Source of the DNA: Burkholderiaceae bacterium | GTDB taxonomy: Bacteria > Pseudomonadota > Gammaproteobacteria > Burkholderiales > Burkholderiaceae_C | Assembly (NCBI GenBank): GCA_018780645.1 | Contig: JADMJJ010000011.1 | Location: 372,001-436,000 of the forward strand | Direction of reading: 5' to 3' | Length of the DNA stretch: 64,000 nucleotides | Shown here: positions 8,646 through 17,218 of the stretch, in pieces | Layout: every line of letters starts with the position of its first letter | Numbering within the stretch: position 1 is the first letter of the stretch | Notes under the pieces: model-generated | What the model was told of the DNA's origin: nothing | What the model saw: the letters and a program-made list of their open reading frames with translations, nothing else | Database searches by the model: none | Made by a program: the position numbers and the translations under genes

Positions 8646-10202
8646 TCATATTTTTGACATCAGCGCGTCAAACAGATGCGCCACCCGTTGCTCCACCTCG
8701 GCCGGCATGGTGATCGTGCGGCCCCATTCGCGCGTGGTCTCGCCGGGCCATTTATTGGTGGCGTCCAGGCCCATCTTGCCACCCAGGCCGCTGACCGGCG
8801 AGGCAAAGTCCAGGTAGTCGATCGGCGTCTGCTCGACCAGCGTGGTGTCGCGCACCGGGTCCATGCGGGTGGTGATGGCCCAGATCACTTCCTTCCAGTC
8901 GCGGATGTTGACGTCGTCATCGGTGACAACAATGAACTTGGTGTACATGAACTGACGCAGAAAGCTCCACAGGCCGAACATCACCCGCTTGGCATGGCCC
9001 GGATAGGCCTTCTTGATCGAGATCACGGCCATGCGGTAGCTGCAACCCTCGGGGGGCAGATAGAAGTCGACGATCTCGGGAAACTGCTTTTGCAGTATCG
9101 GCACGAAGACCTCGTTCAAGGCCACGCCCAGGATGGCCGGCTCGTCGGGCGGCTTGCCGGTGTAGGTGGAGTGGTAGATCGGGTCCTGGCGCTGGGTCAG
9201 CCGGTCGATCTGGAACACAGGGAACCAGTCCTGCTCGTTGTAATAGCCGGTGTGATCGCCGAACGGCCCCTCCAGCGCATACAGATAGCCGCCCTTCTCC
9301 TTCAATTGCACGCCAGCCTCGCTGCGGCCGCTGAAACCGGGCTCGGCCACCGGGATATGGCCCTCCAGCACGATCTCGGCGCTGGCCGGCACCTGCAGCA
9401 TCACGCCCGCCTCGCCGACGCCGCTGTTCACCAGCTCGGTACGGCTGCCACGCAGCAGGCCGGCGAACTGGTACTCCGACAGGCTGTCGGGCACCGGCGT
9501 CACAGCGCCCAGAATCGTTGCAGGGTCGGCCCCCAGAGCCACAGCAATCGGAAATGGCTGGCCGGGATTGGCCAGCGCGAAGTCGCGAAAGTCCAGCGCC
9601 CCGCCCCGATGCGCCAGCCAGCGCATGATGACCTGGTTGCGGGCGATCACCTGCTGGCGGTAGATGCCCAGGTTCTGCCGCGCGCGCGGCGCCGGAATCG
9701 ACTGCGGCCCACGGGTGATCACCAGACCCCAGGTGATCAAGGGCCCGGCGTCGCCTGGCCAGCAGGTCTGCACCGGCAAACGGCCCAGATCGACGTCCGG
9801 CCCGGCGAACACCTCATCCTGGCAGGGGGCCTTGCGCACGACCGAGGGCTTCATATCCCACAGCGCCTTGGCCATCTGCAGCAGCTTGCCGGCATCCTTC
9901 AAGCCCTTGGGCGGCTCGGGTTCCTTGAGGCTGGCCAGCACACGGCCGACGTCGCGCAGCTCGGCAAGGCTGTCGGCCCCCATGCCCAGGGCCACTCGTT
10001 TGGGGGTGCCGAACAGATTCGTCAGGGCCTTGATGCTGGACCCCCTAACTTGCTCGAAAAGCAGGGCCGGCCCCTCGGCGCGCAGCACACGGTCGCTCAG
10101 CGCCGTCATCTCCAGGTGAGTCGCCACTGGCTCTGCAATCCGGCGCAATTCGCCCATGGCCTCCAAACCCGCCATGAAGTCACGCAAATCTCGGTATTTC
10201 AT
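8646..10202 (-). CDS. ubiD: UbiD family decarboxylase (3-octaprenyl-4-hydroxybenzoate carboxy-lyase)
   Basis: Decarboxylates the polyprenyl-hydroxybenzoate intermediate of ubiquinone biosynthesis using prenylated FMN made by UbiX (family knowledge). The 518-residue length is typical. Recognisable stretches are [22 protein letters not shown] at the N-terminus, [34 protein letters not shown], and [20 protein letters not shown]. The last contains the conserved acidic residues of the active site. The [14 protein letters not shown] segment is also typical. It is transcribed away from a short AT-rich region that also carries a strong plus-strand promoter. ubiX is not in the window. Confidence 0.95.
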   Translation of the reverse strand: MKYRDLRDFMAGLEAMGELRRIAEPVATHLEMTALSDRVLRAEGPALLFEQVRGSSIKALTNLFGTPKRVALGMGADSLAELRDVGRVLASLKEPEPPKGLKDAGKLLQMAKALWDMKPSVVRKAPCQDEVFAGPDVDLGRLPVQTCWPGDAGPLITWGLVITRGPQSIPAPRARQNLGIYRQQVIARNQVIMRWLAHRGGALDFRDFALANPGQPFPIAVALGADPATILGAVTPVPDSLSEYQFAGLLRGSRTELVNSGVGEAGVMLQVPASAEIVLEGHIPVAEPGFSGRSEAGVQLKEKGGYLYALEGPFGDHTGYYNEQDWFPVFQIDRLTQRQDPIYHSTYTGKPPDEPAILGVALNEVFVPILQKQFPEIVDFYLPPEGCSYRMAVISIKKAYPGHAKRVMFGLWSFLRQFMYTKFIVVTDDDVNIRDWKEVIWAITTRMDPVRDTTLVEQTPIDYLDFASPVSGLGGKMGLDATNKWPGETTREWGRTITMPAEVEQRVAHLFDALMSKI

Positions 10203-10235
10203 ACTTATTAGTTATTAAGAATGCCAGTCTAAAGC

Positions 10236-10263
10236 TTGACTCGTTATTTTTGCTCTTTAGAAT
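10236..10263 (+). promoter_or_regulatory. Near-consensus sigma-70 promoter
   Basis: TTGACT (10236-10241) and TAGAAT (10258-10263) are separated by 16 bases in an AT-rich island between divergent ubiD and the lytic transglycosylase gene. It is the best-looking housekeeping promoter noticed in the window. It would start transcription near 10270, about 200 bases before the transglycosylase ATG. Confidence 0.65.
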
Positions 10264-10269
10264 CCGCCC

Positions 10270-10448
10270 AAGCCCAGACTTGACTGGGGTTAACCCGTGC
10301 GACCTCTGCTAGGAGGAGGGAGCGCAACGCTGCCGATGGACGCTGTGTTCCGAGTGCTGCCTGGCCATCTTGGCCCAGCCTGCGGAGTACGGCCCATTAT
10401 CACTGGCGGGTCTCGAAGCGTGGACTTGTTCACGACCAGGAGACCCGC
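10270..10448 (+). ncRNA. Candidate structured RNA (possibly 6S RNA) or long 5' leader
   Basis: About 180 bases between a strong promoter and the transglycosylase ribosome-binding site fold into a rod by eye. An apical CTGGCC/GGCC..CAG hairpin sits on CCGAGTGCTGC paired with GCGGAGTACGG. Below an internal loop, CTGCCGATG pairs with CACTGGCGG over 9 positions. The 3' strand carries a local GTGGA/TTCAC hairpin, and GCGGGTCTC (10406-10414) could also pair with GAGACCCGC (10440-10448). Length, promoter strength, rod shape with a central bubble and a GCCGAU stretch recall 6S RNA, but no definitive 6S consensus was confirmed. It may equally be a regulatory leader of the downstream gene. Confidence 0.4.
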
Positions 10449-10468
10449 TCAGAGAAGAAAGGAGTCGC

Positions 10469-11311
10469 ATGACAGCGCGTCGAAAATTGTTTGCCCTGAT
10501 GGAGGACATCGGTAGTGCCTCCTCGGTGTTCGTCAAGGACATCGCCCAGGGACTGCTGGTCGTCAGCCACAACACCCTGGCCCTCGTCGGTCTTGGCGTG
10601 GTGGCCCTCTTGATGACCATCACCAGCCAGAATGATCTGCGTCACCGCATCGAGACCCAGGCGCTGGGCTGGCTGAACGCCCGCCAGGAAGCCCGCGCCG
10701 AGGCCGATGGCGATACCCTGTACGCCGTCAACGAGCCGGATGCCGTGGCCCGAGCCACCGCCTCCAACCCCAAGGATCTGCCGCGCCAGCAGGCGGCCGT
10801 CGCGCATTGGCTGGCCAAGCGCTACAAGGTGGCGCCCGAGCCGATCAGCCGCCTGGTCCAGGAAGCCTGGAGCGTGGGCCAGCGGGCACGCGTCGAGCCG
10901 ACCCTGATACTGGCCATCATCGCCATCGAGTCCAGCTTCAACCCGTTCGCGCAGAGCCCCGTGGGTGCGCAAGGGTTGATGCAGGTGCTGACCCGCGTCC
11001 ATGACGACAAGTACACCGCCTTTGGCGGCAATTTGGCCGCCTTCGACCCGATCACCAATCTGCGCGTCGGCGTGCAGGTGCTGAAGGAGTGCATTCAGCG
11101 CGCCGGCGGCGTCGAAGAAGGCCTGCGCTACTACGTTGGCGCGGCCAACCTGGCCGAAGACGGCGGCTATGCCGGCCGCGTGCTGGCCGAGCAGGAGCAG
11201 CTGAAGGCCGTGATGCAGGGCCAGGTGCCACGTGCCGCACCGCCGCGCGAACTGATGGCCGCGAACGAACAGAACGCTGCAAGCGACCAGCGCATTGCGC
11301 TGGCCCGCTGA
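10469..11311 (+). CDS. Membrane-anchored lytic transglycosylase (SLT domain)
   Basis: Would cleave peptidoglycan glycan strands in the periplasm. The ORF track begins at 10370, but the ATG at 10469 is preceded by AAAGGAG at good spacing and gives a 280-residue protein. One membrane helix lies near residues 33-52 (NTLALVGLGVVALLM). The SLT domain starts around residue 145 with the catalytic glutamate in IIAIESSFNPFAQSPVGAQG, then LMQVLTRVH, FDPITNLRVGVQVLKE, and YYVGAANLAEDGGYAGRVL. The usual 'AYNAG' loop is replaced by YVGAAN. The C-terminal ~40 residues are low-complexity and Ala/Glu-rich. The upstream structured leader may regulate it. Confidence 0.88.
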   Translation: MTARRKLFALMEDIGSASSVFVKDIAQGLLVVSHNTLALVGLGVVALLMTITSQNDLRHRIETQALGWLNARQEARAEADGDTLYAVNEPDAVARATASNPKDLPRQQAAVAHWLAKRYKVAPEPISRLVQEAWSVGQRARVEPTLILAIIAIESSFNPFAQSPVGAQGLMQVLTRVHDDKYTAFGGNLAAFDPITNLRVGVQVLKECIQRAGGVEEGLRYYVGAANLAEDGGYAGRVLAEQEQLKAVMQGQVPRAAPPRELMAANEQNAASDQRIALAR

Positions 11312-11333
11312 GCACTCCGCTACACTGCCGATT

Positions 11334-11443
11334 CTGCGCAACTGGCGATACGGGCCGCAGGCCCGAAGGTGGACTACCACCGGGAAGCGCGAACAGCTGG
11401 AGACGGTCTCCGGCTGCTTTGATGCCGTTCGCCTGGGCCGCCC
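11334..11443 (+). ncRNA. ZTP riboswitch (pfl motif) controlling glyA
   Basis: The leader of glyA contains the ZTP/ZMP aptamer landmarks in order: AACTGGCGATA, a CGGGCC/GGCCCG hairpin, GGTGG-ACTA-CCACC directly followed by CGGGAAGCGCG, and then the conserved 3' part GCCGTTCGCCTGGGC. Between these lies an extra variable hairpin (GGAGAC/GTCTCC). ZTP riboswitches sense the purine intermediate ZTP/ZMP, which accumulates when 10-formyl-tetrahydrofolate is short, and switch on one-carbon genes such as glyA (established). A TACACT -10-like element sits at 11321-11326 just upstream. The expression platform was not resolved; the glyA start lacks a clear ribosome-binding site. Confidence 0.9.
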
Positions 11444-11503
11444 TCCGCTTCCGACGCAAGCCGCCGGTGCGCGGCGCCAACCCTTGACCAACGCCAACAC
11501 ATC

Positions 11504-12754
11504 ATGTTTGATCGCAACACCTCTACCCTCGCCAATGTGGACCCCGAGTTGTGGGCCGCCGTCCAGCACGAGAACCAGCGCCAGGAGGACCACATCGAGC
11601 TGATCGCCTCGGAGAACTACACCTCGCCGGCGGTGATGCAGGCCCAGGGCAGCCAGCTGACCAACAAGTACGCCGAGGGCTATCCGGGCAAGCGCTACTA
11701 CGGCGGCTGCGAATATGTGGACGTGGTCGAGCAGCTCGCCATTGACCGCGTCAAGCAGCTGTTCGGTGCCAACTACGCCAATGTGCAGCCCAACTCCGGC
11801 TCTCAGGCTAACCAGGGCGTGTTCTTCGCCCTGCTGCAGCCGGGCGACACCATCATGGGCATGAGCCTGTCCGAGGGCGGCCACCTGACCCATGGCATGG
11901 CGCTGAACATGAGCGGCAAGTGGTTCAAGGTCGTCAGCTACGGCCTGAATGCGCAGGAAGACATCGACTACGACGCGATGGAAGCCACCGCCCGCGAGCA
12001 CAAGCCCAAGCTCATCATCGCCGGCGCATCGGCCTTCAGCCTGCGCATCGACTTCGAGCGTTTCTCAAGGATTGCCAAGGAAATCGGCGCCTACTTCATG
12101 GTCGACATGGCCCACTACGCCGGCCTGATCGCCGCCGGAGCCTACCCGAACCCGGTCCCCCATGCCGACGTCGTCACCTCGACCACGCACAAGAGCCTGC
12201 GCGGCCCGCGCGGCGGCATCATCCTGATGAATGACGAGGCGATCGCCAAGAAGATCAACAGCGCGATCTTCCCCGGCATCCAGGGCGGCCCGCTGATGCA
12301 CGTCATTGCCGGCAAGGCCGTCGCCTTCAAGGAGGCGCTGACGCCCGAGTTCAAGGCCTACCAGGAACAGGTGGTCAAGAACGCCAAGGTGCTGGCCGAC
12401 ACGCTGACCGAGCGCGGCCTGCGCATCGTCTCCGGCCGCACCGAGAGCCATGTGATGCTGGTGGACCTGCGCCCCAAGAACATGACTGGCAAGGAAGCCG
12501 AGGCCGTGCTTGGCCTGGCCCATATGACCTGCAACAAGAACGGCATCCCGAACGACCCGCAAAAGCCCATGGTCACCAGCGGCATCCGCCTGGGCACCCC
12601 GGCGATGACGACGCGTGGCTTCAAGGAGGATCAGGCACGGGCCACCGCCCACCTGATCGCCGACGTGCTGGACAACCCGCAGGATGAGGCCAACCTCGCC
12701 ACCGTGCGCGCCAAGGTGGCTGCCTTGGCACGCCAGTTCCCGGTCTACGGCTGA
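11504..12754 (+). CDS. glyA: Serine hydroxymethyltransferase
   Basis: Converts serine and tetrahydrofolate to glycine and 5,10-methylene-tetrahydrofolate with PLP; it is the main one-carbon entry point in the cytoplasm. The 416-residue length is standard. Motifs include [50 protein letters not shown], and the PLP-lysine segment [14 protein letters not shown] near residue 230. [14 protein letters not shown] marks the C-terminal domain. It follows a ZTP riboswitch, so expression should rise when folate one-carbon units are limiting. nrdR follows 28 bases after the stop, the usual gene order in proteobacteria. Confidence 0.98.
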   Translation: MFDRNTSTLANVDPELWAAVQHENQRQEDHIELIASENYTSPAVMQAQGSQLTNKYAEGYPGKRYYGGCEYVDVVEQLAIDRVKQLFGANYANVQPNSGSQANQGVFFALLQPGDTIMGMSLSEGGHLTHGMALNMSGKWFKVVSYGLNAQEDIDYDAMEATAREHKPKLIIAGASAFSLRIDFERFSRIAKEIGAYFMVDMAHYAGLIAAGAYPNPVPHADVVTSTTHKSLRGPRGGIILMNDEAIAKKINSAIFPGIQGGPLMHVIAGKAVAFKEALTPEFKAYQEQVVKNAKVLADTLTERGLRIVSGRTESHVMLVDLRPKNMTGKEAEAVLGLAHMTCNKNGIPNDPQKPMVTSGIRLGTPAMTTRGFKEDQARATAHLIADVLDNPQDEANLATVRAKVAALARQFPVYG

Positions 12755-12782
12755 ACGCGGCCGAAGCTGACACCAGCGCCCC

Positions 12783-13226
12783 ATGCGTTGCCCCTTCTGC
12801 AGTCACCAGGAAACCCAGGTCGTCGAGACCCGGGAAGGTGACGAGGGCGACGTGGTGCGCCGGCGCCGGCGCTGCCTGAGCTGCGACAAGCGCTTCACCA
12901 CCTATGAGCGCGCCGAGATCGCGCTGCCGGCGGTGGTCAAGAAAGACGGAACACGGGCCGAGTTCGAGCCCGCCAAGCTGCGCGCCTCGATGCTGCTGGC
13001 GCTGCGCAAGCGCCCGGTCAGCATCGAACAGATCGACGCTGCCCTGGCCCGCATCGAGGAAAAGCTGCTCGCCAGTGGCGCCCGCGAAATGCCCTCGACC
13101 AAGCTTGGCGAGTTGGTGATGCGCGAACTCAAGCGCATCGACAAGGTCGCCTACGTGCGCTTTGCCTCGGTCTATCGCAGTTTCGAGGATGTGGATGAGT
13201 TCCGACAGCTGATCAGGGATATCTGA
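12783..13226 (+). CDS. nrdR: Transcriptional repressor NrdR
   Basis: Represses ribonucleotide reductase genes when dATP/ATP levels are high. The 147-residue protein has the N-terminal zinc ribbon ([17 protein letters not shown], then [17 protein letters not shown]) with four cysteines. The ATP-cone domain follows ([19 protein letters not shown] to [14 protein letters not shown]). It is directly downstream of glyA and probably co-transcribed. The 145-base gap after it holds C/G-rich inverted stretches before the pilin cluster but no clear terminator. Confidence 0.97.
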   Translation: MRCPFCSHQETQVVETREGDEGDVVRRRRRCLSCDKRFTTYERAEIALPAVVKKDGTRAEFEPAKLRASMLLALRKRPVSIEQIDAALARIEEKLLASGAREMPSTKLGELVMRELKRIDKVAYVRFASVYRSFEDVDEFRQLIRDI

Positions 13227-13371
13227 GCCCGCCTGTGCTGCAGCTAACTCGGTAGTTGCCCTCTCCCCCATCAAGGGGTGGCCTGTTCCCCCCACGGTGG
13301 GAGCGCCCAATTCGGCCCGGTCTCCTACAGTGAACCCATAGGCAATCAAGCCGGTTCACGGGAAGAGACAA

Positions 13372-13902
13372 ATGGGCAAGCACAGCGTTCGTGGCGTCAG
13401 TCTGGTCGAGACCATGGTGGTGACGGCCGTCACGGCCATCATGAGCAGCGTCGCCCTTCCCAGCCTGGACAAGGCCCGCACACAGCGCCACCTCGAAGGC
13501 GCGGCCGAGCAGCTGAAGTCCGATCTGGCCTACACCCGCGGACTGGCCGTGTCACGCAACGAAACGTTGCGCGTCAGCTTTTCGGCCGCCCAGGGCGGCA
13601 GCTGCTACATCATCCATGCCGGCACCGCAGCCGACTGCACCTGCACCGCCGACGGTGCGGCCGTCTGCCGGGCTCCGCGCGAAATCCTGCGAGTCGTCAA
13701 GCTGGACGCGAGCGCCAAGGTCACGTTCCAGACCAACAGCCGCTCGCTGGCCTTCGACCCGCAGCAGGGCACGGTCACGCCAACCGCGACGATGAAGCTT
13801 CAGGCGTCGAGCGGCGCCGAGGTCCACCAGATCATCAACATCATGGGTCGGGTGCGCAGCTGCTCGCCGGGTGCCAAGGTTTCCGGATACAAGTCCTGCT
13901 GA
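13372..13902 (+). CDS. fimT: GspH/FimT-type minor pseudopilin
   Basis: Type IV pilus minor pilin of 176 residues. A short leader ends at a prepilin peptidase site, RG|VSLVETMVVTAV, with Glu at mature position 5 and one hydrophobic helix. The segment LKSDLAYTRGLAVSRNETLRVSF is the GspH/FimT signature. The C-terminal half has several cysteines (SCYIIHAG, DCTCTADGAAVC, SCSPG, KSC) likely to form disulfides. A GGGAAGAG ribosome-binding site lies close to the ATG. It is the first gene of a cluster of six minor pilins. FimU/FimT proteins prime pilus assembly at the inner membrane; which of the two names fits is uncertain. Confidence 0.85.
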   Translation: MGKHSVRGVSLVETMVVTAVTAIMSSVALPSLDKARTQRHLEGAAEQLKSDLAYTRGLAVSRNETLRVSFSAAQGGSCYIIHAGTAADCTCTADGAAVCRAPREILRVVKLDASAKVTFQTNSRSLAFDPQQGTVTPTATMKLQASSGAEVHQIINIMGRVRSCSPGAKVSGYKSC

Positions 13903-13906
13903 GCCG

Positions 13907-13923
13907 CCCCCTGAACCAGGGGG
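13907..13923 (+). terminator. Short perfect hairpin after the first pilin gene
   Basis: CCCCCTG and CAGGGGG form a 7-bp stem with a 3-base loop directly after the fimT stop. It has no T-tract, so it may stabilise the 3' end or weaken read-through into the pilE-like gene rather than fully terminate. Confidence 0.35.
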
Positions 13924-14008
13924 TCGCCGACAAACGGCGTAGGTGGCGCGACAAGCGGCAAATCCGACCGGACCGCCTAGGGCCCTTGACCCCGACAATT
14001 CGTGAACC

Positions 14009-14500
14009 ATGCACGCCACCTCGAACGCCCCACGCAGCCGTGCCGGCTCGGACGGATTCACGCTCGTCGAGCTGATGATTGTGGTGATCGTGGTCGGTCT
14101 GCTGGCGGCGGTGGCGCTGCCGTCCTTCATCGATTCGGTGCGCAAGAGCCGCCGCGCCGACGCGTTCGCGGCCATCGCAGCTGTGCAACAGGCGCAGGAG
14201 CGCTGGCGCAGCAACAATGCGAACTATGCCACCGTGCTGGGCAATACGGCGGAGTCCGGGCAGCCACCGGACGGATTGCAACTGCTTGGCACCTCCAGCG
14301 GCGGGTACTACACGCTGGCACTGAGCAGTGTCACCTCGACCAACTACACCGTGACGGCCACCGCCGTCTCCAGCAAGTCGCAGGCCCAGGACGGGAGCTG
14401 CCAGCTCCTGGCCGTGCGCATGCAGGGCGGCAATGTTGACTACGGATCCGGCGCCGACGCGGCCAACTGGGCGGACCCCGGCAAGTGCTGGGCGAAATGA
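14009..14500 (+). CDS. pilE: Type IV pilin, PilE-like
   Basis: Pilin-like subunit of 163 residues. The leader ends in DG|FTLVELMIVVIVVGLLAAVALP, the class IV prepilin consensus with Phe+1 and Glu+5. The mature part has the alpha-helix RADAFAAIAAVQQAQERWRSNNANYA, typical of PilE minor pilins of the pilV-pilW-pilX-pilE clusters. Two C-terminal cysteines (DGSCQLLAV, GKCWAK) could close a D-loop. It overlaps the start of the next pilin gene (ATGATG at 14497). The size fits a minor pilin. Confidence 0.88.
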   Translation: MHATSNAPRSRAGSDGFTLVELMIVVIVVGLLAAVALPSFIDSVRKSRRADAFAAIAAVQQAQERWRSNNANYATVLGNTAESGQPPDGLQLLGTSSGGYYTLALSSVTSTNYTVTATAVSSKSQAQDGSCQLLAVRMQGGNVDYGSGADAANWADPGKCWAK

Positions 14501-15132
14501 TGGCCAGCCAAGACCATCAGCGCGGTTTCACCCTGGTCGAGCTGATGATCGGCCTGGTGGTGCTTGGCGTGCTGGCCGCTGTGGCCCTGCCAGCCTTCCA
14601 GGACTTCAGGCTGGTGCAGCGCTTGAAGAGCATCCATGCCCAGGTCGTGACCGATATGCAGTTTGCGCGGAGCGAGGCGGTGACGCGCAACACGATCCTG
14701 CGGATTACGTTCCGAAACAACGACACCACCACCTGCTACACGCTCTACACCACGGACGACCCCAGAAACCCCTGCGATTGCCGCCGCGGCGCAGGTTTGG
14801 CCTGCCAGGCGTCGGCGTCGGCGCCGCCGATAGGGACGGAGGTTCGCACCGTTGTTGTTCCGCGGTCGCTCTCGGTCACCCTCTCAATCATCTCGCCAGC
14901 CGTCCCAGGCTTTGGATTCGACCCCGTTACCGGCGGTATCGTCACGATTCCAAAGGACACCGACCCCGAGCCGATGGATAACTTCGCCATCCTGAGCTCA
15001 ATCGCCGATTCATCGCGGACGCTCAGGACGACCGTAGGCCGTAGCGGCAGGCCGACCGTATGCGCGACAAGCCCGAACCTGGGAGCCGAGATATGCCCGC
15101 CTCCTCCCCCACCTGCTTCGCCCTCACCGTGA
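14497..15132 (+). CDS. GspH/FimT-type minor pilin (second copy)
   Basis: Protein of about 211 residues with a short leader and prepilin site RG|FTLVELMIGLVVLGVLAAVALP. The GspH-like pattern VVTDMQFARSEAVTRNTILRITF follows. The ORF track starts at 14485, but the ATG at 14497 overlaps the pilE stop and gives a normal leader. The C-terminus is unusual: after two cysteine pairs it ends in an oligoproline tail (CPPPPPPASPSP). Having two FimT/GspH-type genes in one minor-pilin cluster is not typical; one may correspond to FimU and one to FimT. Confidence 0.8.
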   Translation: MMASQDHQRGFTLVELMIGLVVLGVLAAVALPAFQDFRLVQRLKSIHAQVVTDMQFARSEAVTRNTILRITFRNNDTTTCYTLYTTDDPRNPCDCRRGAGLACQASASAPPIGTEVRTVVVPRSLSVTLSIISPAVPGFGFDPVTGGIVTIPKDTDPEPMDNFAILSSIADSSRTLRTTVGRSGRPTVCATSPNLGAEICPPPPPPASPSP

Positions 15133-15830
15133 TGCGCCCGCAATCGAGCTCGAAGTCGTCCGCGCAGCGCGGCCTGTCCATCGTCGAAATGATGGTCGGC
15201 CTTACCATCGGGCTGATCGTGGTGGCCGCTGCCTCGCAGGTCGTTGTGACCCAGTTGAACGAGAACCGCAAGCTGCTGGTAGAGATGCAGCTGCAGCAGG
15301 ATCTGCGTGCAGCGGCCGACATCATCACGCGCGAGCTGCGCCGTGCCGGCGCCTGGAGCACGGCCGAGAACGGTATCTGGTTCTCGTCCTCCAACCCTGG
15401 ACAGCAAAACCCGCTTCGCGAGGTCACGGTCCCAGCTACCGGCCTCCAAGTGGACTATTGGTACAGACGAGATCCCGACGTTGAACCCATACCGCTCGGA
15501 TTCAGGTTGTCACAGCAGCGTGTCGAGACCTTGCTTGGCGCTGGCTGGCAGGAACTGACCGACGGCCGCAGCATCAGGGTCACAAGTTTCTCGATCACGC
15601 CGCTTTCCGACCCGGCCGTGCCACTGCCCTGCCCCAAGTTCTGCCCCGATGCCCCGAACTCGACCGCCTGCTGGCCCACCGTGCAGACACGCTTGTATGA
15701 GGTGCATATTGCCGCTCAGGCCATCCGCGATAGCAGCGTGCAGCGCAGCATCCGCACGACAGTCCAGCTGCGCAATGATCTGGTGGGCAATAACAGTTTG
15801 GCCGCCCCGGTCCGGGCCTGCCCGCTATGA
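15132..15830 (+). CDS. pilW: Minor pilin PilW
   Basis: Minor pilin of about 232 residues. The start chosen (ATG at 15132) overlaps the upstream stop by one base (TGATG) and places the prepilin site RG|LSIVEMMVGLTIGLIVVAAAS about 14 residues in; the ORF track begins 24 residues earlier. The following helix ENRKLLVEMQLQQDLRAAADIITRELRRAG is the PilW signature. The C-terminal half contains several cysteines (PCPKFCPDAPNSTACW). PilW acts with PilV and PilX in the pilus-tip priming complex (family knowledge). Confidence 0.88.
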   Translation: MRPQSSSKSSAQRGLSIVEMMVGLTIGLIVVAAASQVVVTQLNENRKLLVEMQLQQDLRAAADIITRELRRAGAWSTAENGIWFSSSNPGQQNPLREVTVPATGLQVDYWYRRDPDVEPIPLGFRLSQQRVETLLGAGWQELTDGRSIRVTSFSITPLSDPAVPLPCPKFCPDAPNSTACWPTVQTRLYEVHIAAQAIRDSSVQRSIRTTVQLRNDLVGNNSLAAPVRACPL

Positions 15831-17218
15831 GCCGCACAGCCGCCCATCCATCGCGCGAGTCCGGTCAGCGGGGGCTGGCCGCGCTGGTCGTCGTCACGGT
15901 GCTGTTCATCGTGACCTCGCTGGTCGCCGCTTACACCAGCCGAAATCTGGTGTTCGAGCAGCGCACCTCGGCCAATCAGTACCGCTCGACCCAGGCGCTC
16001 GAAGCCGCCGAGGCCGGTATCGAATGGGCCCTGGCCCTGCTCAACAGCGGCGTCATCACGGCGAATTGCCAGGCCAGCACCAGCAGCGCCGACACCACCT
16101 TCCGTGCGCGTTACCTGGCCATCAATGGCGACACCGGCAACATCACGCCGCGCCCCAGTGCCTCGGGCGTACCCCTGTGGCCCAGCTGTGTGGCCAATGG
16201 CAGCGGCGGTTGGTCCTGCGACTGCCCGTCCAATGCCGCGCCCAATCCGACCGCACCGGTTGGCAGCGATGTCTACCCGGCGTTCAGGGTCGCGTTCGAG
16301 ACCGTGAATCCCGATGGGGGCGGGTTGCCGAACCGACCCGGCGTGGTGCGCATCGTGTCCAACGGCTGCACCCAACTGAACAACACCTGCCTGGACTTCC
16401 CCTCCCAGGTCGCCCAAGGAGAGGGCCGGGCGACCATCTCGGTGCTGGTCGCCCTGGCCGGCGCCCTGGGCAGCAGACCGCTGGCGCCGCTGACCGTGCG
16501 CGGCGACCTGAGCGACGCGCTTGCCTTGCAGGCCAGCAATGGCGACACCGCCTCGGGTGGGGTCACCATCCATGCCAAGGGAACCGCCAACCCGGCCGCG
16601 TCGGGCCGCGTCGTCAGCAGCATACCCGGCGCACCGGCCAGTCTGTCGGTGCTGCAAAACGATGACTCGCTGCCGGCCAATGTCACGCCCCCCGCGCTGA
16701 CGGCCGAGCACAAATGGGGCCTGTTCACCCAGACCTTCAAGGCCTGGGCACCCAGCTACCGGAACCAGCCCGCAACCCTGGTGGTGCCCTGCGGCAACAC
16801 AGGCTGCAGCGCCACCGACATACAGGCCAAGGTGCTGCTGAACCCCGGGCGGCCGTTGTGGCTGCAGGGCCAACTGCTGCTGGACAGCGCGGTGCAGATC
16901 GGCTCGGCCCAGGCCCCGGCGCTGCTGATCGTGACCGGCAATTCGACCGCCAGTGCATCGGTCACCGCCACAGCGGCCGCCACCGTCAACGGCTTGATCT
17001 ACCTGCAGGACCGCCTCGTCGTGGACAACACCAGCGCGCCTCCCCGCAACCTGTGGGCCGACAGCGCCGGAGCCACCGTTCGAGGCGCGCTGATCGCCGA
17101 AGGTGACCTCGGCGGCTCCGGCGCACCGAGCTTCGTCTATGACGTGGGCGTGCTGAACCGGCTGCGCACCGTCACCGGATCATTTGTGCGGGTTCCCGGC
17201 GGCTGGAGGGACTTCTGA
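15827..17218 (+). CDS. pilX: PilX-type minor pilin, long form
   Basis: Protein of 463 residues whose N-terminus is a PilX-type segment: QRGLAALVVVTVLFIVTSLVAAYTSRN, then STQALEAAEAGIEWALALL. As in many PilX proteins the glutamate at mature position 5 is missing. The family is often under 200 residues, so this is a long version with a ~270-residue C-terminal beta-rich domain (repeated Val/Thr/Ala stretches and a central PCGNTGCSATD). It overlaps pilW by four bases and pilV by one base, so the three are translationally coupled. Confidence 0.82.
   Translation: MSRTAAHPSRESGQRGLAALVVVTVLFIVTSLVAAYTSRNLVFEQRTSANQYRSTQALEAAEAGIEWALALLNSGVITANCQASTSSADTTFRARYLAINGDTGNITPRPSASGVPLWPSCVANGSGGWSCDCPSNAAPNPTAPVGSDVYPAFRVAFETVNPDGGGLPNRPGVVRIVSNGCTQLNNTCLDFPSQVAQGEGRATISVLVALAGALGSRPLAPLTVRGDLSDALALQASNGDTASGGVTIHAKGTANPAASGRVVSSIPGAPASLSVLQNDDSLPANVTPPALTAEHKWGLFTQTFKAWAPSYRNQPATLVVPCGNTGCSATDIQAKVLLNPGRPLWLQGQLLLDSAVQIGSAQAPALLIVTGNSTASASVTATAAATVNGLIYLQDRLVVDNTSAPPRNLWADSAGATVRGALIAEGDLGGSGAPSFVYDVGVLNRLRTVTGSFVRVPGGWRDF

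Noticed and set aside
10297-10515. 72-residue ORF in the leader before the lytic transglycosylase gene
   Set aside because: It starts at a non-ATG codon, overlaps the real gene out of frame and shows no protein features; the region is better explained as structured RNA.
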